Shown here in pieces: positions 33,634-45,689 of a stretch of 64,000 bases of DNA. The position numbers and the translations under genes were made by a program. Source of the DNA: Bugula neritina (Eukaryota; Bryozoa; Gymnolaemata; Cheilostomatida; Bugulidae); assembly GCA_964035545.1 (NCBI GenBank), contig OZ037772.1:3879538-3943537 (forward strand). The letters are read 5' to 3'. Position 1 is the stretch's first letter, and each line of letters starts with the position of its first letter. The notes under the pieces were generated by a model. The model made no database searches, was not told the origin of the DNA, and saw only the letters and a list, made by a program, of their open reading frames with translations.

Positions 33634-36600
33634 CTACTGCTTAGAAACACGTCTACTCTTGACTGCATCAGCGTATGAAAAGATCGAGCAACGTGGTTGG
33701 GGTGCGTGATTAAGACTTTGTGCACCCGGCGGATGAATTTTGTTCCTACTTCCGCCGATACAAAAGTTGATATTTCCGTGGTGTTGACAACCCCCACATT
33801 TGCTCGATTCTTTTCTCGTACGGTTTTCCCCTAGACTTTCACGTGCGCCGCTTCTAATGCAGTCACATACGAAGTCTTTTAAATACGGTGGGGGTTTCCT
33901 CGTACGCTGTCCCCTTTCTAGGGGGGGTGACACGCTTGCCGGTTCAATAGTAGGGGCCTCTAATGGCGTCTCTACTTCACCGTCAGCAGTCACCTCTTCT
34001 TGTTCTCCGGATGGAGCCCCTCCCTCCGTGGGGGTTTGCACTTCCGGAACCGGCTCGGTTTCTGGAAGTGATGGAATTAGACTTGGCGGTGGCGGACACG
34101 CTTCTGTTGCCAGAAGCTGCCGCTCCTCTCTCACCAAGTTTTCTTCCCGCGGTATGACCACTTCGTATTCAGGTCCATGCCGCCGTCGCCCGCGCGTTGT
34201 TGTCTGCCTCCTGGGCTCTAACAACGGGGGGGCTTCTCCCACTCCGCCGGGGCTAGCCCAATACGGTTTCAAGCGAGACTCATTCTGGATAGACACCTGT
34301 CCTGAGCGCTCAATCTTGTACGTATGATTGGGCATAGCCTCGACGACCACGTAGGGGCCTACGAACTTAGGCTTCAGCTTATCAGCCTGTCCGCGGCGCC
34401 TACGGTAATTGACCATCCACACCTTATCTCCTCTTTGATAGAGGGGTGGTTCATCGGAATCTTCGTGCCGCACCTTCCACTGCTGTTGACGCAGTATATC
34501 GTGTGCGGCCTTCATCCGTTCCACTAGTTCACTGGCATACTCGTGAACCGAGTTATCTTGCTCTGGAACGTGATAGGCGAGATGGTCAGGGACACGAGTC
34601 TCTCTCCCGAGCATCAAGAGGTTTGGGGTCTCACCAGTACTGGTGTGTGGGGTGCTACGGTATGCACGCATGACTTGTGGCAACACCGTATCCCATTCCT
34701 CTTGACCTCGTCCAAGGAGGAGACTCCGGAGCGCATCACCTAGCATCCGGTTGTTGCGCTCCACCACCCCATTACCTTGAGGGTGGTAGGGGGTGGTCCT
34801 GCTCTGATTTACTCCCCAGAGGTGGCAAAGGTCGCTCATCAGTTGAGACTGGAATTGAGCGCCTTGATCAGAGTGTATCTGTTCGGGAAGCCCAAAATAA
34901 CAGAATACATGTTGGTCTAGCGCCCTGGCCACTGTTGGGGCTGATGCATCTGGGATGGCCAGAGCATCCGCCCACCTAGTAAAGTGGTCGGTTAGTACTA
35001 GGATCCAATTATTGCCTCTGGGGGTCAGGGGCATGGGTCCGACCAGGTCTACAGCGACTACTTGCCAGGGCCTACCAGCATATAGCCTCCGCCGTCCTGC
35101 TTCACCAGGGGGGCGGCTATGCTTACTGGCCTGGCAGATCTCACACTGTTTGACTCTGAGCCGGACGTCACGCTCCATCTGCGGCCAATACCACCGGAGT
35201 CGTAATTTGGATATCACTCGCTTGACCCCTGCGTGGGCCTGCTTGTGAGTATCCCAAATCAACTCACGGCGGATGGCTGTGGGGCAGACTACCCTCTTCC
35301 TTTCCGGGTGTCTGCCGCTGGCAGCTAGAGAGATGGTTAGCAACCCATCCTGCCCGATCCGCAGCGAGTCCCAACGCTGACAGTATAGCCTGAACTCGGC
35401 GCATCCCTGTCGTATGCGTTCCTCGCTGGGTCGTCGCCCTTCCCTTTTGGCCCGGTATATGTCTGCCACGACTCCAGGCAGCTCTTCTTGGAGCTTCTTC
35501 AGCTCTCGAACATTACCGGCCAGTACAGGGTTGGCGCGGAGGTTTTGTACATCCTCCGGGGATTCATCAACTCTCTGCCTGAGTTGACCTTGATCCCAGT
35601 CAAACGGTGCTCCGCGATGAGCCAGCGTCTCCAACTCGCATCGTGGGGGACCTCCATCCCTCCTCTCGATGTTGAGACACTGTTTGCAACCTCCGTCAGG
35701 TCGGCGACTCAACCCATCCGCATTGCTGTGTCTCTTGCCCGGTCGATGTTCGATCCGGTACGAGAATTCAGCTAGGATTTCGAGCCACCGGGCGACCTGA
35801 CTAGAGGGCTCTGCTCTCCTGCACAACCAGATCAGTGAGGCATGATCCGTACGCAGCCGGAACTTCCTGCCATATAGGTATGGTCTGAAGTGCTTCACTG
35901 ACTTGATTACTGCCAGCAGTTCCTTGCGGGTAGTGCAGTAATTTCGTTCAGCGGGAGAGAGAGACTTGCTGTAGTAGGCTACTACTACTTCTCGGCCTTC
36001 CTGCACTTGTGACAGCACAGCGCCGACATTCTGGTCACTGGCGTCCGTGTCTAGGATGTACTCCAGAGTGGGGTCTGGGTAGGCCAAGATGGGCGCCGTT
36101 AGGAGGCAGCCCTTGAGGCGGTCGAACGCTTCTTGTTCGACTGGAGTCCACTGCCACGTCACTCCCTTTGCGGTAAGCCGGTTTAACGGCTGGGCTATGC
36201 CCGCAAAGTCTGGTATGTATTGCCTGTAATACCCTACCAGCCCCAAGAAAGCCCGGAGTCCGGTCAAGTCTTGGGGGGTGACCCAGTCTTCTACTGCCCT
36301 TACCTTCTCGGGATCCGTTGCCACGCCGTTTCGACCGACAACGTGCCCCAGGTACTTGACCTCCGGCTGCAACAGAGCGCACTTGGAAGGTTTGAGCTTA
36401 AGACCGGCACCTCGGAGTCTCTCGAAAACCTCCTGCAGACGACTGACATGTGTCTCGAAGTCTGGAGAGATTACGATGACATCATCGAGGTAGACCAGCA
36501 GTGTCTTCCAATGGAGTCCGCTAAGGACTTGTTCCATCAGCCTCTGGAAGGTGGCTGGGGCGGAGGTTAACCCGAAGGGCAGCACCTTCCACTTCCACAA

Positions 36601-38262
36601 ACCGTCCCGTGTGATAAACGCCGCTTTCTCTTGGGCGTCGGGACTCAGAGGAACCTGCCAATAGCCGCTTAGCAAGTCTAATGTACTGAAGTACTTGCTG
36701 CCGGCTAGAGCGTCCAATGACTCGTCAATGCGAGGTAGAGGGTAGGCGTCCTGTATGGTTACGCTATTGAGTTTGCGGTAGTCCACACAGAACCGCCAAC
36801 TGCCGTCTTTCTTCCGGACCAGTACGACTGGCGAGCTCCACGCACTATGGGCGGGCTCTATCAGTCCCCGGTCCAGAAGATCCCGTACTTGTCGGCTAAC
36901 CTCCTTCTCTTTCTCCGGCCCCAGCCTGCGTGTGGGCTGCCGGACAGGGACTGTCCCTGCAGTCAGCGGTATTTCGTGTCTGACAATTCCAGTCAGTCCC
37001 ACGTCATGCTCCCCGCTGCTGAACACATCACCGTAGTCGCGTAGTAACTTGGCCATAGCTTGGCGTTCTCTGTTACTCGCGCAGCCGCCACTGGCTGTCT
37101 CGTATAACTCCCGGAGATGTGTTGGGACTGCCCCTCGTCCCTGAATAGGGTGTCGAGGGAGTGCCTCTGTCGCATCACCCAGCGACGGGCCTACGTCTCC
37201 CTCTTGAACAGAGTGAAAACGGCCCAGCATCGACCCAGCCGGGAGCTTGATAGGCTCGGTAAAGGGGTTGACGCACTGCACTAAGATCTCCCCTTGCTCA
37301 GTCAGCTGATTCAGACTGCTGGCAAGTTGGATCTTTTCGTGCGCGCCTTCAACCACCCCGAGTCCAGAGATCCGGCTACTATTCACCCTGCAGTGAATGG
37401 TAGCCCGGGAGCGGCCTGGTATGGTACGGTTGCGTACCACTTGCACACCTCCCACTAAAGGGCAGCCGAACTTGTCGACGCAGGCGAGTTCCCGCCCGGA
37501 CATCATCATTGCAGATCTGCTAAAATCTATGTGACATCCGTGCCGTTTAAGGAACGGCATCCCGAGGATAGCATCCTCCTTGAGCTGACTGACGATAAAC
37601 GTCTCTTGGATCGTTTGATCACGGACTCGTCCCGTCAGCTCAATTATACCATAGAAGGGAAGGCACGACCCGTCAGCTAGGGTGCCGTATTCCCCTTCGT
37701 ATGCTTCCATCTCGCCCCTGACCCTAGCACTGAGGGTGTCGAAGAGTTGGCGGCTTAAGAGGTTTGTGGTACAGCCCGAATCAATGAGAAAAGTAACAGC
37801 TTTGCCTTCCAGTTTGCCGGGCAAGAAATAGCTGTTCCCATGGGGCTGCACCTGAACTCTCCCTTCAGGCCTTACTCTCGCAGGGAGTACCCCCCTCGCT
37901 TTGGGTCGCGAAGGAGGTCTCTTGGGGCGGTGATAGGCAGGCCTCGGGGGTGCCGAGGCTAGATTCTCAGCTACCTTTGTGTGCTCCCATCCAGATTCTT
38001 GGACTTGTAGCCCTGTGAATCTGTTGTGAAGGGGCATAGAAAAGGCAGCCGCGGGGCGAAGCCCCTTGCTGGTCCGTCGTGGCTGTTGCCACTGTTGGTT
38101 GCCAGTACGCGGTACCCGTCTGGGTGACCTGCGTTTCTTCTTCCCTAGAGGTTTCGTCGGCCCGCGGAAGGTGGGAACATCTGCGGGCCGCGGTAGTTTA
38201 ACCCCTGATTTAGGAAGGGACAATATCGGCGGAAATGTCCTTGATTTCCGCACTCCCAGCAA
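33634..38262 (-). CDS. pol: Pol polyprotein of element B
   Basis: The 1542-codon open frame overlaps gag by 118 bases in the -1 frame, so real translation should enter near 38197. Domain order: aspartic protease (LIDSGCTTN, residues 159-167), reverse transcriptase (FSTLDLLSGYW with D529; YLDD 591-594), RNase H (D738, E781, D806, D849), integrase zinc domain (H1006, H1010, C1040, C1043), integrase core D1072, D1132, E1168 (DD35E), a GPY/F segment (KFVGPYVVVEAMPNHTY) and a Pro/Glu-rich tail. This is the Ty3/Gypsy order, with protease inside pol. No chromodomain is seen. The stop is 25 bases before the ATG of ORF3 exon 1. Confidence 0.97.
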   Translation of the reverse strand: MLGVRKSRTFPPILSLPKSGVKLPRPADVPTFRGPTKPLGKKKRRSPRRVPRTGNQQWQQPRRTSKGLRPAAAFSMPLHNRFTGLQVQESGWEHTKVAENLASAPPRPAYHRPKRPPSRPKARGVLPARVRPEGRVQVQPHGNSYFLPGKLEGKAVTFLIDSGCTTNLLSRQLFDTLSARVRGEMEAYEGEYGTLADGSCLPFYGIIELTGRVRDQTIQETFIVSQLKEDAILGMPFLKRHGCHIDFSRSAMMMSGRELACVDKFGCPLVGGVQVVRNRTIPGRSRATIHCRVNSSRISGLGVVEGAHEKIQLASSLNQLTEQGEILVQCVNPFTEPIKLPAGSMLGRFHSVQEGDVGPSLGDATEALPRHPIQGRGAVPTHLRELYETASGGCASNRERQAMAKLLRDYGDVFSSGEHDVGLTGIVRHEIPLTAGTVPVRQPTRRLGPEKEKEVSRQVRDLLDRGLIEPAHSAWSSPVVLVRKKDGSWRFCVDYRKLNSVTIQDAYPLPRIDESLDALAGSKYFSTLDLLSGYWQVPLSPDAQEKAAFITRDGLWKWKVLPFGLTSAPATFQRLMEQVLSGLHWKTLLVYLDDVIVISPDFETHVSRLQEVFERLRGAGLKLKPSKCALLQPEVKYLGHVVGRNGVATDPEKVRAVEDWVTPQDLTGLRAFLGLVGYYRQYIPDFAGIAQPLNRLTAKGVTWQWTPVEQEAFDRLKGCLLTAPILAYPDPTLEYILDTDASDQNVGAVLSQVQEGREVVVAYYSKSLSPAERNYCTTRKELLAVIKSVKHFRPYLYGRKFRLRTDHASLIWLCRRAEPSSQVARWLEILAEFSYRIEHRPGKRHSNADGLSRRPDGGCKQCLNIERRDGGPPRCELETLAHRGAPFDWDQGQLRQRVDESPEDVQNLRANPVLAGNVRELKKLQEELPGVVADIYRAKREGRRPSEERIRQGCAEFRLYCQRWDSLRIGQDGLLTISLAASGRHPERKRVVCPTAIRRELIWDTHKQAHAGVKRVISKLRLRWYWPQMERDVRLRVKQCEICQASKHSRPPGEAGRRRLYAGRPWQVVAVDLVGPMPLTPRGNNWILVLTDHFTRWADALAIPDASAPTVARALDQHVFCYFGLPEQIHSDQGAQFQSQLMSDLCHLWGVNQSRTTPYHPQGNGVVERNNRMLGDALRSLLLGRGQEEWDTVLPQVMRAYRSTPHTSTGETPNLLMLGRETRVPDHLAYHVPEQDNSVHEYASELVERMKAAHDILRQQQWKVRHEDSDEPPLYQRGDKVWMVNYRRRRGQADKLKPKFVGPYVVVEAMPNHTYKIERSGQVSIQNESRLKPYWASPGGVGEAPPLLEPRRQTTTRGRRRHGPEYEVVIPREENLVREERQLLATEACPPPPSLIPSLPETEPVPEVQTPTEGGAPSGEQEEVTADGEVETPLEAPTIEPASVSPPLERGQRTRKPPPYLKDFVCDCIRSGARESLGENRTRKESSKCGGCQHHGNINFCIGGSRNKIHPPGAQSLNHAPQPRCSIFSYADAVKSRRVSKQ

Positions 38263-39104
38263 AAACTGACTGTTTCTCCCTGTGGCGGCGCCGATGGCCG
38301 CATGGGCTCAGGGGCGGTACTCACTGGGTTTTGTGGTGTCAGTGTTGCTATCAGCTTGGCTAGCATGTCCGTCAGTTGAGTGACTTTTGATGCCGTCGCC
38401 AACTGGGACACGGCAGCCGCGGCGGGGGTTTCCTCCCCTTGTCCCGCGGCCGTGTCTGCGCGGTCTATCTCCACTTGGCGGGAGCTTCCGCGACTTTTAT
38501 GCATTTGGTTAGCTAGGAGGTAAGCTTCCCCCTCAGTCAGAGCATCTTCAACGGTGGTGACTCCCCTAGCTAGAAACTGGTGGTGGAGACCCAGATCGTC
38601 GACAGATGCTATGAAAGCGTCGAGGGTGTACCTCTCACGGTTGACTGGGGGCAAGTCGCTGTACGCGATCTGTGCCAGCTTCATGACCGCGGCGGCATGC
38701 TCCCGCAGCGGGGTGCGGGGATCACGCCGCAACCTCTGTAATCGGGCCCTGGCATCTGTAGCCGAGAGGCCAAAGCGGGCCCGCAGAGAAGCAAAGATAT
38801 TATCAATGTCTACGCCCAGCCCATAGGGCTTGGCTTTGTCCATCAATGCCATTCTAAGCTTCAGCAGGGCCACCCTAGGGGGCCACTGAGCGACGTCCAT
38901 TACGTCGCTAAACTCTTGGATGAATTGTTCCACCTCCTCTTCACCCGTGAAGGTGGGCGCCTTTAACCTGTAGTGGTATTCAGCTAGTTCTCGTGGAACC
39001 CTTCGCTCTTCTACTACATGGTTAACAGGCATTGTCTCTACAGCATTGTCTCTACGCTCACCTTCGATTGCCGGTGGTTGAGTTCCAGCATTTTCAGTCT
39101 CCAT
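38145..39104 (-). CDS. gag: Gag protein of element B
   Basis: ATG at 39104, 12 bases after the primer-binding site; stop TAG at 38147-38145; 319 residues. The central region (YRLKAPTFTGEEEVEQFIQE to the ARFGLSATDARARLQRLRRD block) looks like a retrotransposon capsid domain. A CCHC knuckle C282-x2-C285-x4-H290-x4-C295 would bind RNA. The last 37 codons overlap pol, which lies in the -1 frame, and the slip site is at codons 302-303. Gag should assemble the particle that packages the RNA. Confidence 0.92.
   Translation of the reverse strand: METENAGTQPPAIEGERRDNAVETMPVNHVVEERRVPRELAEYHYRLKAPTFTGEEEVEQFIQEFSDVMDVAQWPPRVALLKLRMALMDKAKPYGLGVDIDNIFASLRARFGLSATDARARLQRLRRDPRTPLREHAAAVMKLAQIAYSDLPPVNRERYTLDAFIASVDDLGLHHQFLARGVTTVEDALTEGEAYLLANQMHKSRGSSRQVEIDRADTAAGQGEETPAAAAVSQLATASKVTQLTDMLAKLIATLTPQNPVSTAPEPMRPSAPPQGETVSFCWECGNQGHFRRYCPFLNQGLNYRGPQMFPPSAGRRNL
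38158..38202 (-). promoter_or_regulatory. -1 ribosomal frameshift signal between gag and pol
   Basis: On the minus strand the slippery heptamer GTTAAAC lies at 38202-38196 with TTA AAC in the gag frame. After a 5-nt spacer, CGGCCCGC (38190-38183) pairs perfectly with GCGGGCCG (38165-38158) across a 17-nt loop. Slipping back one base enters the pol frame directly. The same heptamer is known as a slip site in arteriviruses, and the spacing and stem strength fit known signals. Confidence 0.8.
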
Positions 39105-39116
39105 CTTGGATGCACC

Positions 39117-39134
39117 ATCCCACCGCTGCCACCA
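39117..39134 (-). promoter_or_regulatory. Primer-binding site of element B, leucine-tRNA type
   Basis: One base after the 5' LTR the minus strand reads TGGTGGCAGCGGTGGGAT. This is complementary to the CCA-tailed 3' end of animal leucine tRNAs ending in ATCCCACCGCTGCCA (from memory of those tRNAs). Full 18-base complementarity makes this assignment fairly firm. Confidence 0.75.
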
Positions 39135-39135
39135 C

Positions 39136-39441
39136 TGTTATAATTTTCAGTTTTAGGGTTGATGTACTATCCAGAGAGTCTATTTGTCTATTATAGAACT
39201 GCACCAGGCTAAGTCGAGTGAACGAGTATATTTTATACACAACTATACATTATAAAAACACGATACATTATTTCAAACAAGTTACACATCTAATCTATTT
39301 CACACTCTAGCTTCGACTGAGTTAGCAGCGGGAAACTACAATTGCTGCTAACTATCAACTACGCTAATTGGCTATCCATTGTTCCGGGTCAATTACGCGA
39401 CCCTACACGTTGTGCTGCTGGTAGTTCCACGAACCACCACA
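39136..39441 (-). repeat. 5' LTR of element B
   Basis: 306 bp. On the minus strand a TATAAAATATA motif lies about 210 bp into the LTR and probably serves as the core promoter. No clear AATAAA is present. Confidence 0.95.
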
Positions 39442-42400
39442 ATAGCACTGATATTGACGTGACCGTGGCGCATGAAAAATCTGAAAGAAGAGTTGTCTTC
39501 TTTTTTTCTATATTAATATATAGAGCTTGTCGTGAAAATAAAGATTTTTAAAAAAAATATTGTGACCCTCTGGTAACTTCCAGAATTTAGAAAATTGGCT
39601 CATATATTTCCTTTCATGTGGACAACAGCTCACTTTTTTTTAAATTTATTTTGAAGCTCCTTTCGTAAAAAATATTTAAAAGTAAAAAATCCAAATTTTT
39701 TACAAATTGGTTCGGGGCTTGATGTGAAAGGCATTTAGACGAAGATGTCAAGGTCACCATTAATAAATTTATTTTATCACAATACTGCACGGAAAGTTAA
39801 TGAAGTGAGCTGAAAATTAGGTTGCTAGCATATTGATATACATTATATTGATTGTTGCAGTATTATTTTTTAAATTTGTTTTATCAGTTATGTTTAACTT
39901 CTTCATAGAGCTGCTGTTAGACTAAGAGTAAGACATAATATTAGCAACAAAGATAATAATATTAAATTATTATTAAATTCACGAAGAAGTATCACCATCA
40001 CTATGACTATGAGTATGACTATGACTATCACTATGAGTGTCGTAATCGTATAAATTAATTATGAGTATGAGTATCACTATGACATTAACTCAATCAGTGA
40101 TTGACTAATACTGTGAATATGACTATGCATAACTCAATGAGAATATCAATATGAATATGGCTTCTAATTCTTGTAACTTTAACTTTTGACTATGACGATG
40201 CTGATACTGATAGTGATAATCACTGCCAGCCCAAGTCTCATACTCATAGCGATACTATTACTATTGTTTATTAGTATTAATAATTAGTATTACTATTAGT
40301 ACAACCACTAGTATTACTCATAGTTCTGTTAATGATGCAGATGATAGTTTTAGAAGTTCTACTTCTACTTTTATAGTACGCTAGATTGTATATGTTGAAC
40401 TCTACTCATTTTTTACTACTAATGCTAATACTAATAGTAATAGTAATAGTGATTATAGTTGTTATAATGATAATAATACTAATAGTAATAATAACTATTT
40501 AAATTTGATAATATATGTTTTACAACAGCATTATCACTTATCAATTACATTGGTTCATAATATGCTTATTTTAATTTTGCTTTGTGTGTTTTGTCCTGTT
40601 ATAAAATTAAGTTCGTATGGTTATTTAATGAACTAGAGAACTAGCCAAATGTTATGTAACAGTTGCAATAATTTACTATAAACTCAGTGAAATTTAAAAC
40701 CTAATTGATATTACTATGACATTGATTGTACAGAGGTAGCTAAAATATACATTAAATTACCAATAATTTTAACTCGCCAATACACTATGAGTAGAACAAT
40801 CAAATGCAATGATAAAAAATTAATTAGTCATAGCAGCCCGTTGCTTGAAGAACATCGAGCTACAGGTCTAAAATGATGTAGTTTTGTGATCCATTACATA
40901 ACAAAATAATTTTTTTCAAACTGGTTTAATACTTTTATTATGAACACGCTTATCAAAGTAACATGTTTGTGATGTATATTCTATTAAAAAAGCAATCACA
41001 TCAGGTTTTCAATTTGTATGTTGTACAATGTTTATTATGGTGACAAGTTACTAAATCATATGGTTCAGCTTTGTAAAGTAAAGCTGATAAAATAAATACA
41101 AGTATGTGATTGTTTTACTGCTATATATTAAATTTAAATGAGTTGAATAATATCCTAGTGCAGTGAATTAGATATTTTTTAGCTTTGGTACACCTGTTTG
41201 TTATAGGCTAACATTCCACCAATAGAAGAATGGTGCAAGTAGAAGAAATTTCAGGCGCAGAAAGCTAAGGAGCAGTCAGAATGCTGCCAGAGTTGTGAAG
41301 AGGCACTTAAAAAAGCTGAATTTCAATAATGACATGACATTCGTAACATATCACCCTGGTGTATTTGAACTGACATGGCCAGCAGAGTTCTTGAAGTCAC
41401 ATTCAACAGCTATTTACATCATCATGGTTAGCTTAAATTTAATTCCTATATCAGTCTCTAATATATAGTTTGATATCTGCTGTAAATTCGCTTAAGAAGC
41501 ATACACATAACCAAAACTGAGTTACACTATAGTATTTGTTCTTGAATATATTTACCAAGATAAGTAGATTTGCTAATTCATTAACAGTAAAATTATAATG
41601 ATACAACAATTTTTCTTTTAGATGATTCAATCAATAACACAAGACACTACAACATGGTTTTGCAGTTATAGAGTATTAATTTTCTGGCTCTTTCCAAATC
41701 TTCATAGAAGGCAAAGAAAACCACCGTCAGCTTGCCTTTATAACTGAGTGCAAGCTTCTTCCACCTACAGATGATGATAAACAATTTGCTGATGTGGAAC
41801 TTTCTAATTTTGTTTACAATGAAGATAGATTATAGGACATTATTCTTTATGTAAAGATTGTCAAGTTTTGTTATAATTAAGAACAGTTTTAGTTTCAATA
41901 AATCAGTTCAACATTATGGACATCATTGCACAAACATTTTAATCTTTACTACCTACAAAGGTATCTGATGGACTACTTGAAAATACAAAACTATGCTCCA
42001 GATACACAATGAACTGACCAGCAAAGTTAAAATGAGTTGGAGATGTAGAACATAATATCTTGTTCAAGGCTTTTCCCTGCTGTTGGAACCTTCTACTTCA
42101 GAACACTGAATTGAACAAACATATGTAGATATATAAAACTTTGCAAACAATGATAATGTGAAATTAGTTGCTAAGTATCACATTGCTAATAAATACAGCG
42201 TTGTGTAATGTTTTATTTAATTTTTTTTTGAGCCATTTGATCTATAGGCCCGCATAGTATTTACTATATTATAACTAATAAATTGCAGACACATTATGTC
42301 AGACCAGTCTCCATTTAAATAGAATCGTGTAGGCTATCAAATTTGTAGAAGTAAAAAACCGCATTCTTATCGAGTAAAATACTTACCTTTTTTTTCATGA

Positions 42401-45400
42401 TGCCTCTACTGCTAAAAAGAGAAGTTTTTATCAATACATCTCCATCAATCTGCATCCTGATGAAGCTAGTAGTTTAGGAACATTTGTGGCGGGAGTGTAG
42501 GCTGAGCTGCAGTATAGGAAGAACCCCAACATATGTAATTTATTCAGCACATTATATGTATTGTAGAAATTTATTCAAAAAAGAATTTAGAAAATGCTTT
42601 ATGAAGTATGAACAAAGTAAAAATTAATGCTGGTGAAAGTAATATTATTACACCCATTAGAGTTACTAGCAGCTATAGCATTAAAATTATGTATTTTTAT
42701 AAAATGTGTCTAATTTATGCTACAAAGTTATTACTGCCAAAGGTTACAAAATTTACCAGTCGCATTCATGCAGCTGATGGAGAATAACTAACCTTTACAT
42801 GCAATAAATACAATTAGTAGCTCAATCTAAAACTAATGTTAGGAGTATAAGTTATAGTTATTCTAAGGAATAATTGCAAAAAAAGTTACTTAGAGGAATT
42901 TAACTCTTATTATAATGTAATTATCTTCCAAGATATATTACAACATCACTACTTGGATGCATACAATGTCATATTTATATTGGCATCAACATAATTTTCA
43001 ATAATTTCCAATCTATTAACTTGAGCATTATGATTGTGATTATTTTATAAATAAGGCGATGATTAGGCACTGTTGGTATTTTGGTTCAATTTATTTATAG
43101 CTGTAACAGGCAGAGTTGTAAATATAATGGATATATCAAAATTCCAATGGGTATAGTACTCTAACACAACATTGATACTAAGTCTAATAATTGTAGTCAC
43201 TCACTTTTAGAGTTAGTGAATGATGATACAGTCATAACAATTTGAATATCAATCAGCATTAGAGATAGACAGACTGCTTTATAATACTATAGTTATTATG
43301 TCAAATTGAATTTATTCACTATAACTAAAAAAATTATGATTATAATTATAAATTAAAATAATTTAAATATTATATAATATATTGATAATTATTGGAATCA
43401 TAATTATATTTATTGTTATGATCATTATGATTATAATTATTTAATATTATCTTTATGTTTGTATTTAAAGTTGCTCCTTAAATCTAAAGTTGTTTAAGTT
43501 TTATAAATTTATTATAAATATATTACTGCATAAGTATTGCTATTACTATTAGTATTAGTATAATTAAATTATTATAATTTATATTTTATTATTTATATTT
43601 ATTTTACTTTTTATTTCAAGACCAACAGTTCAAATTAATACTTGTGTCGTTTGCTTTATATTATAACTTATAAGTATAACTATTAACATAATAATATTAG
43701 ATTTGCTATTAGTATTACTATGAATATAAATATTTATGTTAATATAGCTATCGGTATAACTTATACTTATAGTTATAACTAATATTACAAGTATTACTAT
43801 TACTGTATTACTATTAGTTTCGAAACTGATCCTGCTCCGTAACAATAACATACTGATAGTGATACTGTTATATGATTATCATTATGACTAATAATGGTAT
43901 TATTAAATAAAACCATTGAATATTATTAATAATAGTTCACCAATACTAATAGGCGATAGTCATAGACTTAGAGTGAGAGTCATAGACATAGACTAGTGAT
44001 ACTCATACTGATTGTCATACTCATAGTGATACTCATACTCATACTGTGATTCACTGATTCAATTACAAATTTTAAAACTTGGTTTTACGTAGACAACTAC
44101 TAACCTATAGTTCATCACAAAACGGTTGAAAATCATCATTAACTGCATATTTAAGAGTAATTTTCTGGTAGTGTGGTCGACATGATAATTGAAATTAAAA
44201 TAGGAAAAATAATTATTTTGTGATTTACAGCAAGTTACAAACTAGCGAAATGGAATAGTCCATTTGAAAACAGTCAAATTAGTTACCTTTCTTGATGTTG
44301 CGTAGCTAACGTTAGTTATTAGTAGCCGCCCGAAGAGTAACATTCATGATTTGAGCTACGAATAACGAGAATCTGTGACAAACCCGCTTCTTAATAACTT
44401 TACGCGATATAAACTCACGCTACAATAGGGCTATTTTGCCATCCCCACGTCAGAATAGGACACGAAGGGCAAGCTCGCGGGCAAGTCTGGGCAAGTCTAA
44501 GACACCTAATATGACCACTTTTACTTGCATTTTTGTAGTGTTTTCGTATAAGAAATTGGATAAAATGCTAATAAAACAGTTGAAAAGCATGCAAACTTTT
44601 GCTCAAATGTAATAAATAACCTGGAAGCTTACGGCCTTTAAGAGCATCATTTTTGAAATGCAGACAAATTCTTACACAAACTTTGCACCTGGTCACTACT
44701 GATTCGGTGCGATCTTCAGAACAACAATAATGGTGACAGACAGTAAGCGTACCGCATGATAGTTTGAAAAATCTGTAAGTTTATAAATTTATATTGCAGT
44801 TGCTTGTAGATAGTGCTAGTATATTAATAGTGATAAATTGATTTATAATTATGTTTTATTGTTATACTATTGTACTTGTAGCCTATATATATATATATGG
44901 AATAATTAACATAAGCATTAGCATTAAAATTATTTATTGATGTTTAGTATATTCATATTGATATTCATATTGACTTTCACTTTAACAATAACTTGAACTT
45001 CAATTGTATAAGTACTTTATTTTTTTTTTGTTTAATTTTTTTTTTTCTTAGCAAATTTATTTTTTTAATAGTAAAAACTGCGAGCTCATTTAGGTGCAGA
45101 ACACTTTAATAGCCCATGTTGTTTAATTTTCAAAATACATTTTGGTTGAAGGCATGGGTTAAAAGTGTTACTAGAACATAACTTCTTTTGTTATTGATAT
45201 ACTCTAAAACATAAACTTTTCTTTTTTTTTGAACGCCCTATTAGTTCAAACTCTTCCCAAACCAAAATGTATTAGGAAAATCAATGGACTTGGGCTACTA
45301 AACTGCATAGTTCACCGCTGCAACTTAATATTCTTCTCAACATCTGTTTCACTCTTATTAATAGTGTGGACAGAACCTTTCTCAGGCCTTACCTTAGCTG

Positions 45401-45689
45401 GCTCGGACCTGGCTAAAGTACATAAATAGTAAGTGCTAACGTACATATATGTAGTAACTATGTAGTAACTACAGCCGACACCGCCAGAATCTTATGTCAT
45501 CCAATCAGGATCAGCTCCATGTATATAAGCAATGCCTTGTGGCGCCCACATGCAGTCTTGGACAGTGTTAGTAGATAACTAGGTTGACGATATGTAGTGC
45601 AAAAAACTACAGCAATAATACTGACAAAATAATATACCAAGCAAACTATATAGTATAATACAATATATAGTATACATGCTATGGTCATA

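Larger units (their letters stand above)
31947..39441 (-). mobile_element. Complete Ty3/Gypsy LTR retrotransposon B
   Basis: On the minus strand the order is 5' LTR (39136-39441), primer-binding site, gag, -1 shift, protease-RT-RNase H-integrase, two-exon ORF3, polypurine tract, 3' LTR (31947-32252). All required domains are present and every long ORF is open, so the copy could have been active recently. The LTRs differ at about nine of 306 positions. The flanking 4 to 6 bp do not form a convincing target-site duplication. It lies 1.1 kb upstream of the motor-end exon of the kinesin-like gene, in the same orientation. Confidence 0.96.

Noticed and set aside
41215-41440. Exon-like + block with KKFQAQKAKEQSECCQSCEE
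   Set aside because: Interrupted by TAG and TAA in the useful frame; no partner exons.
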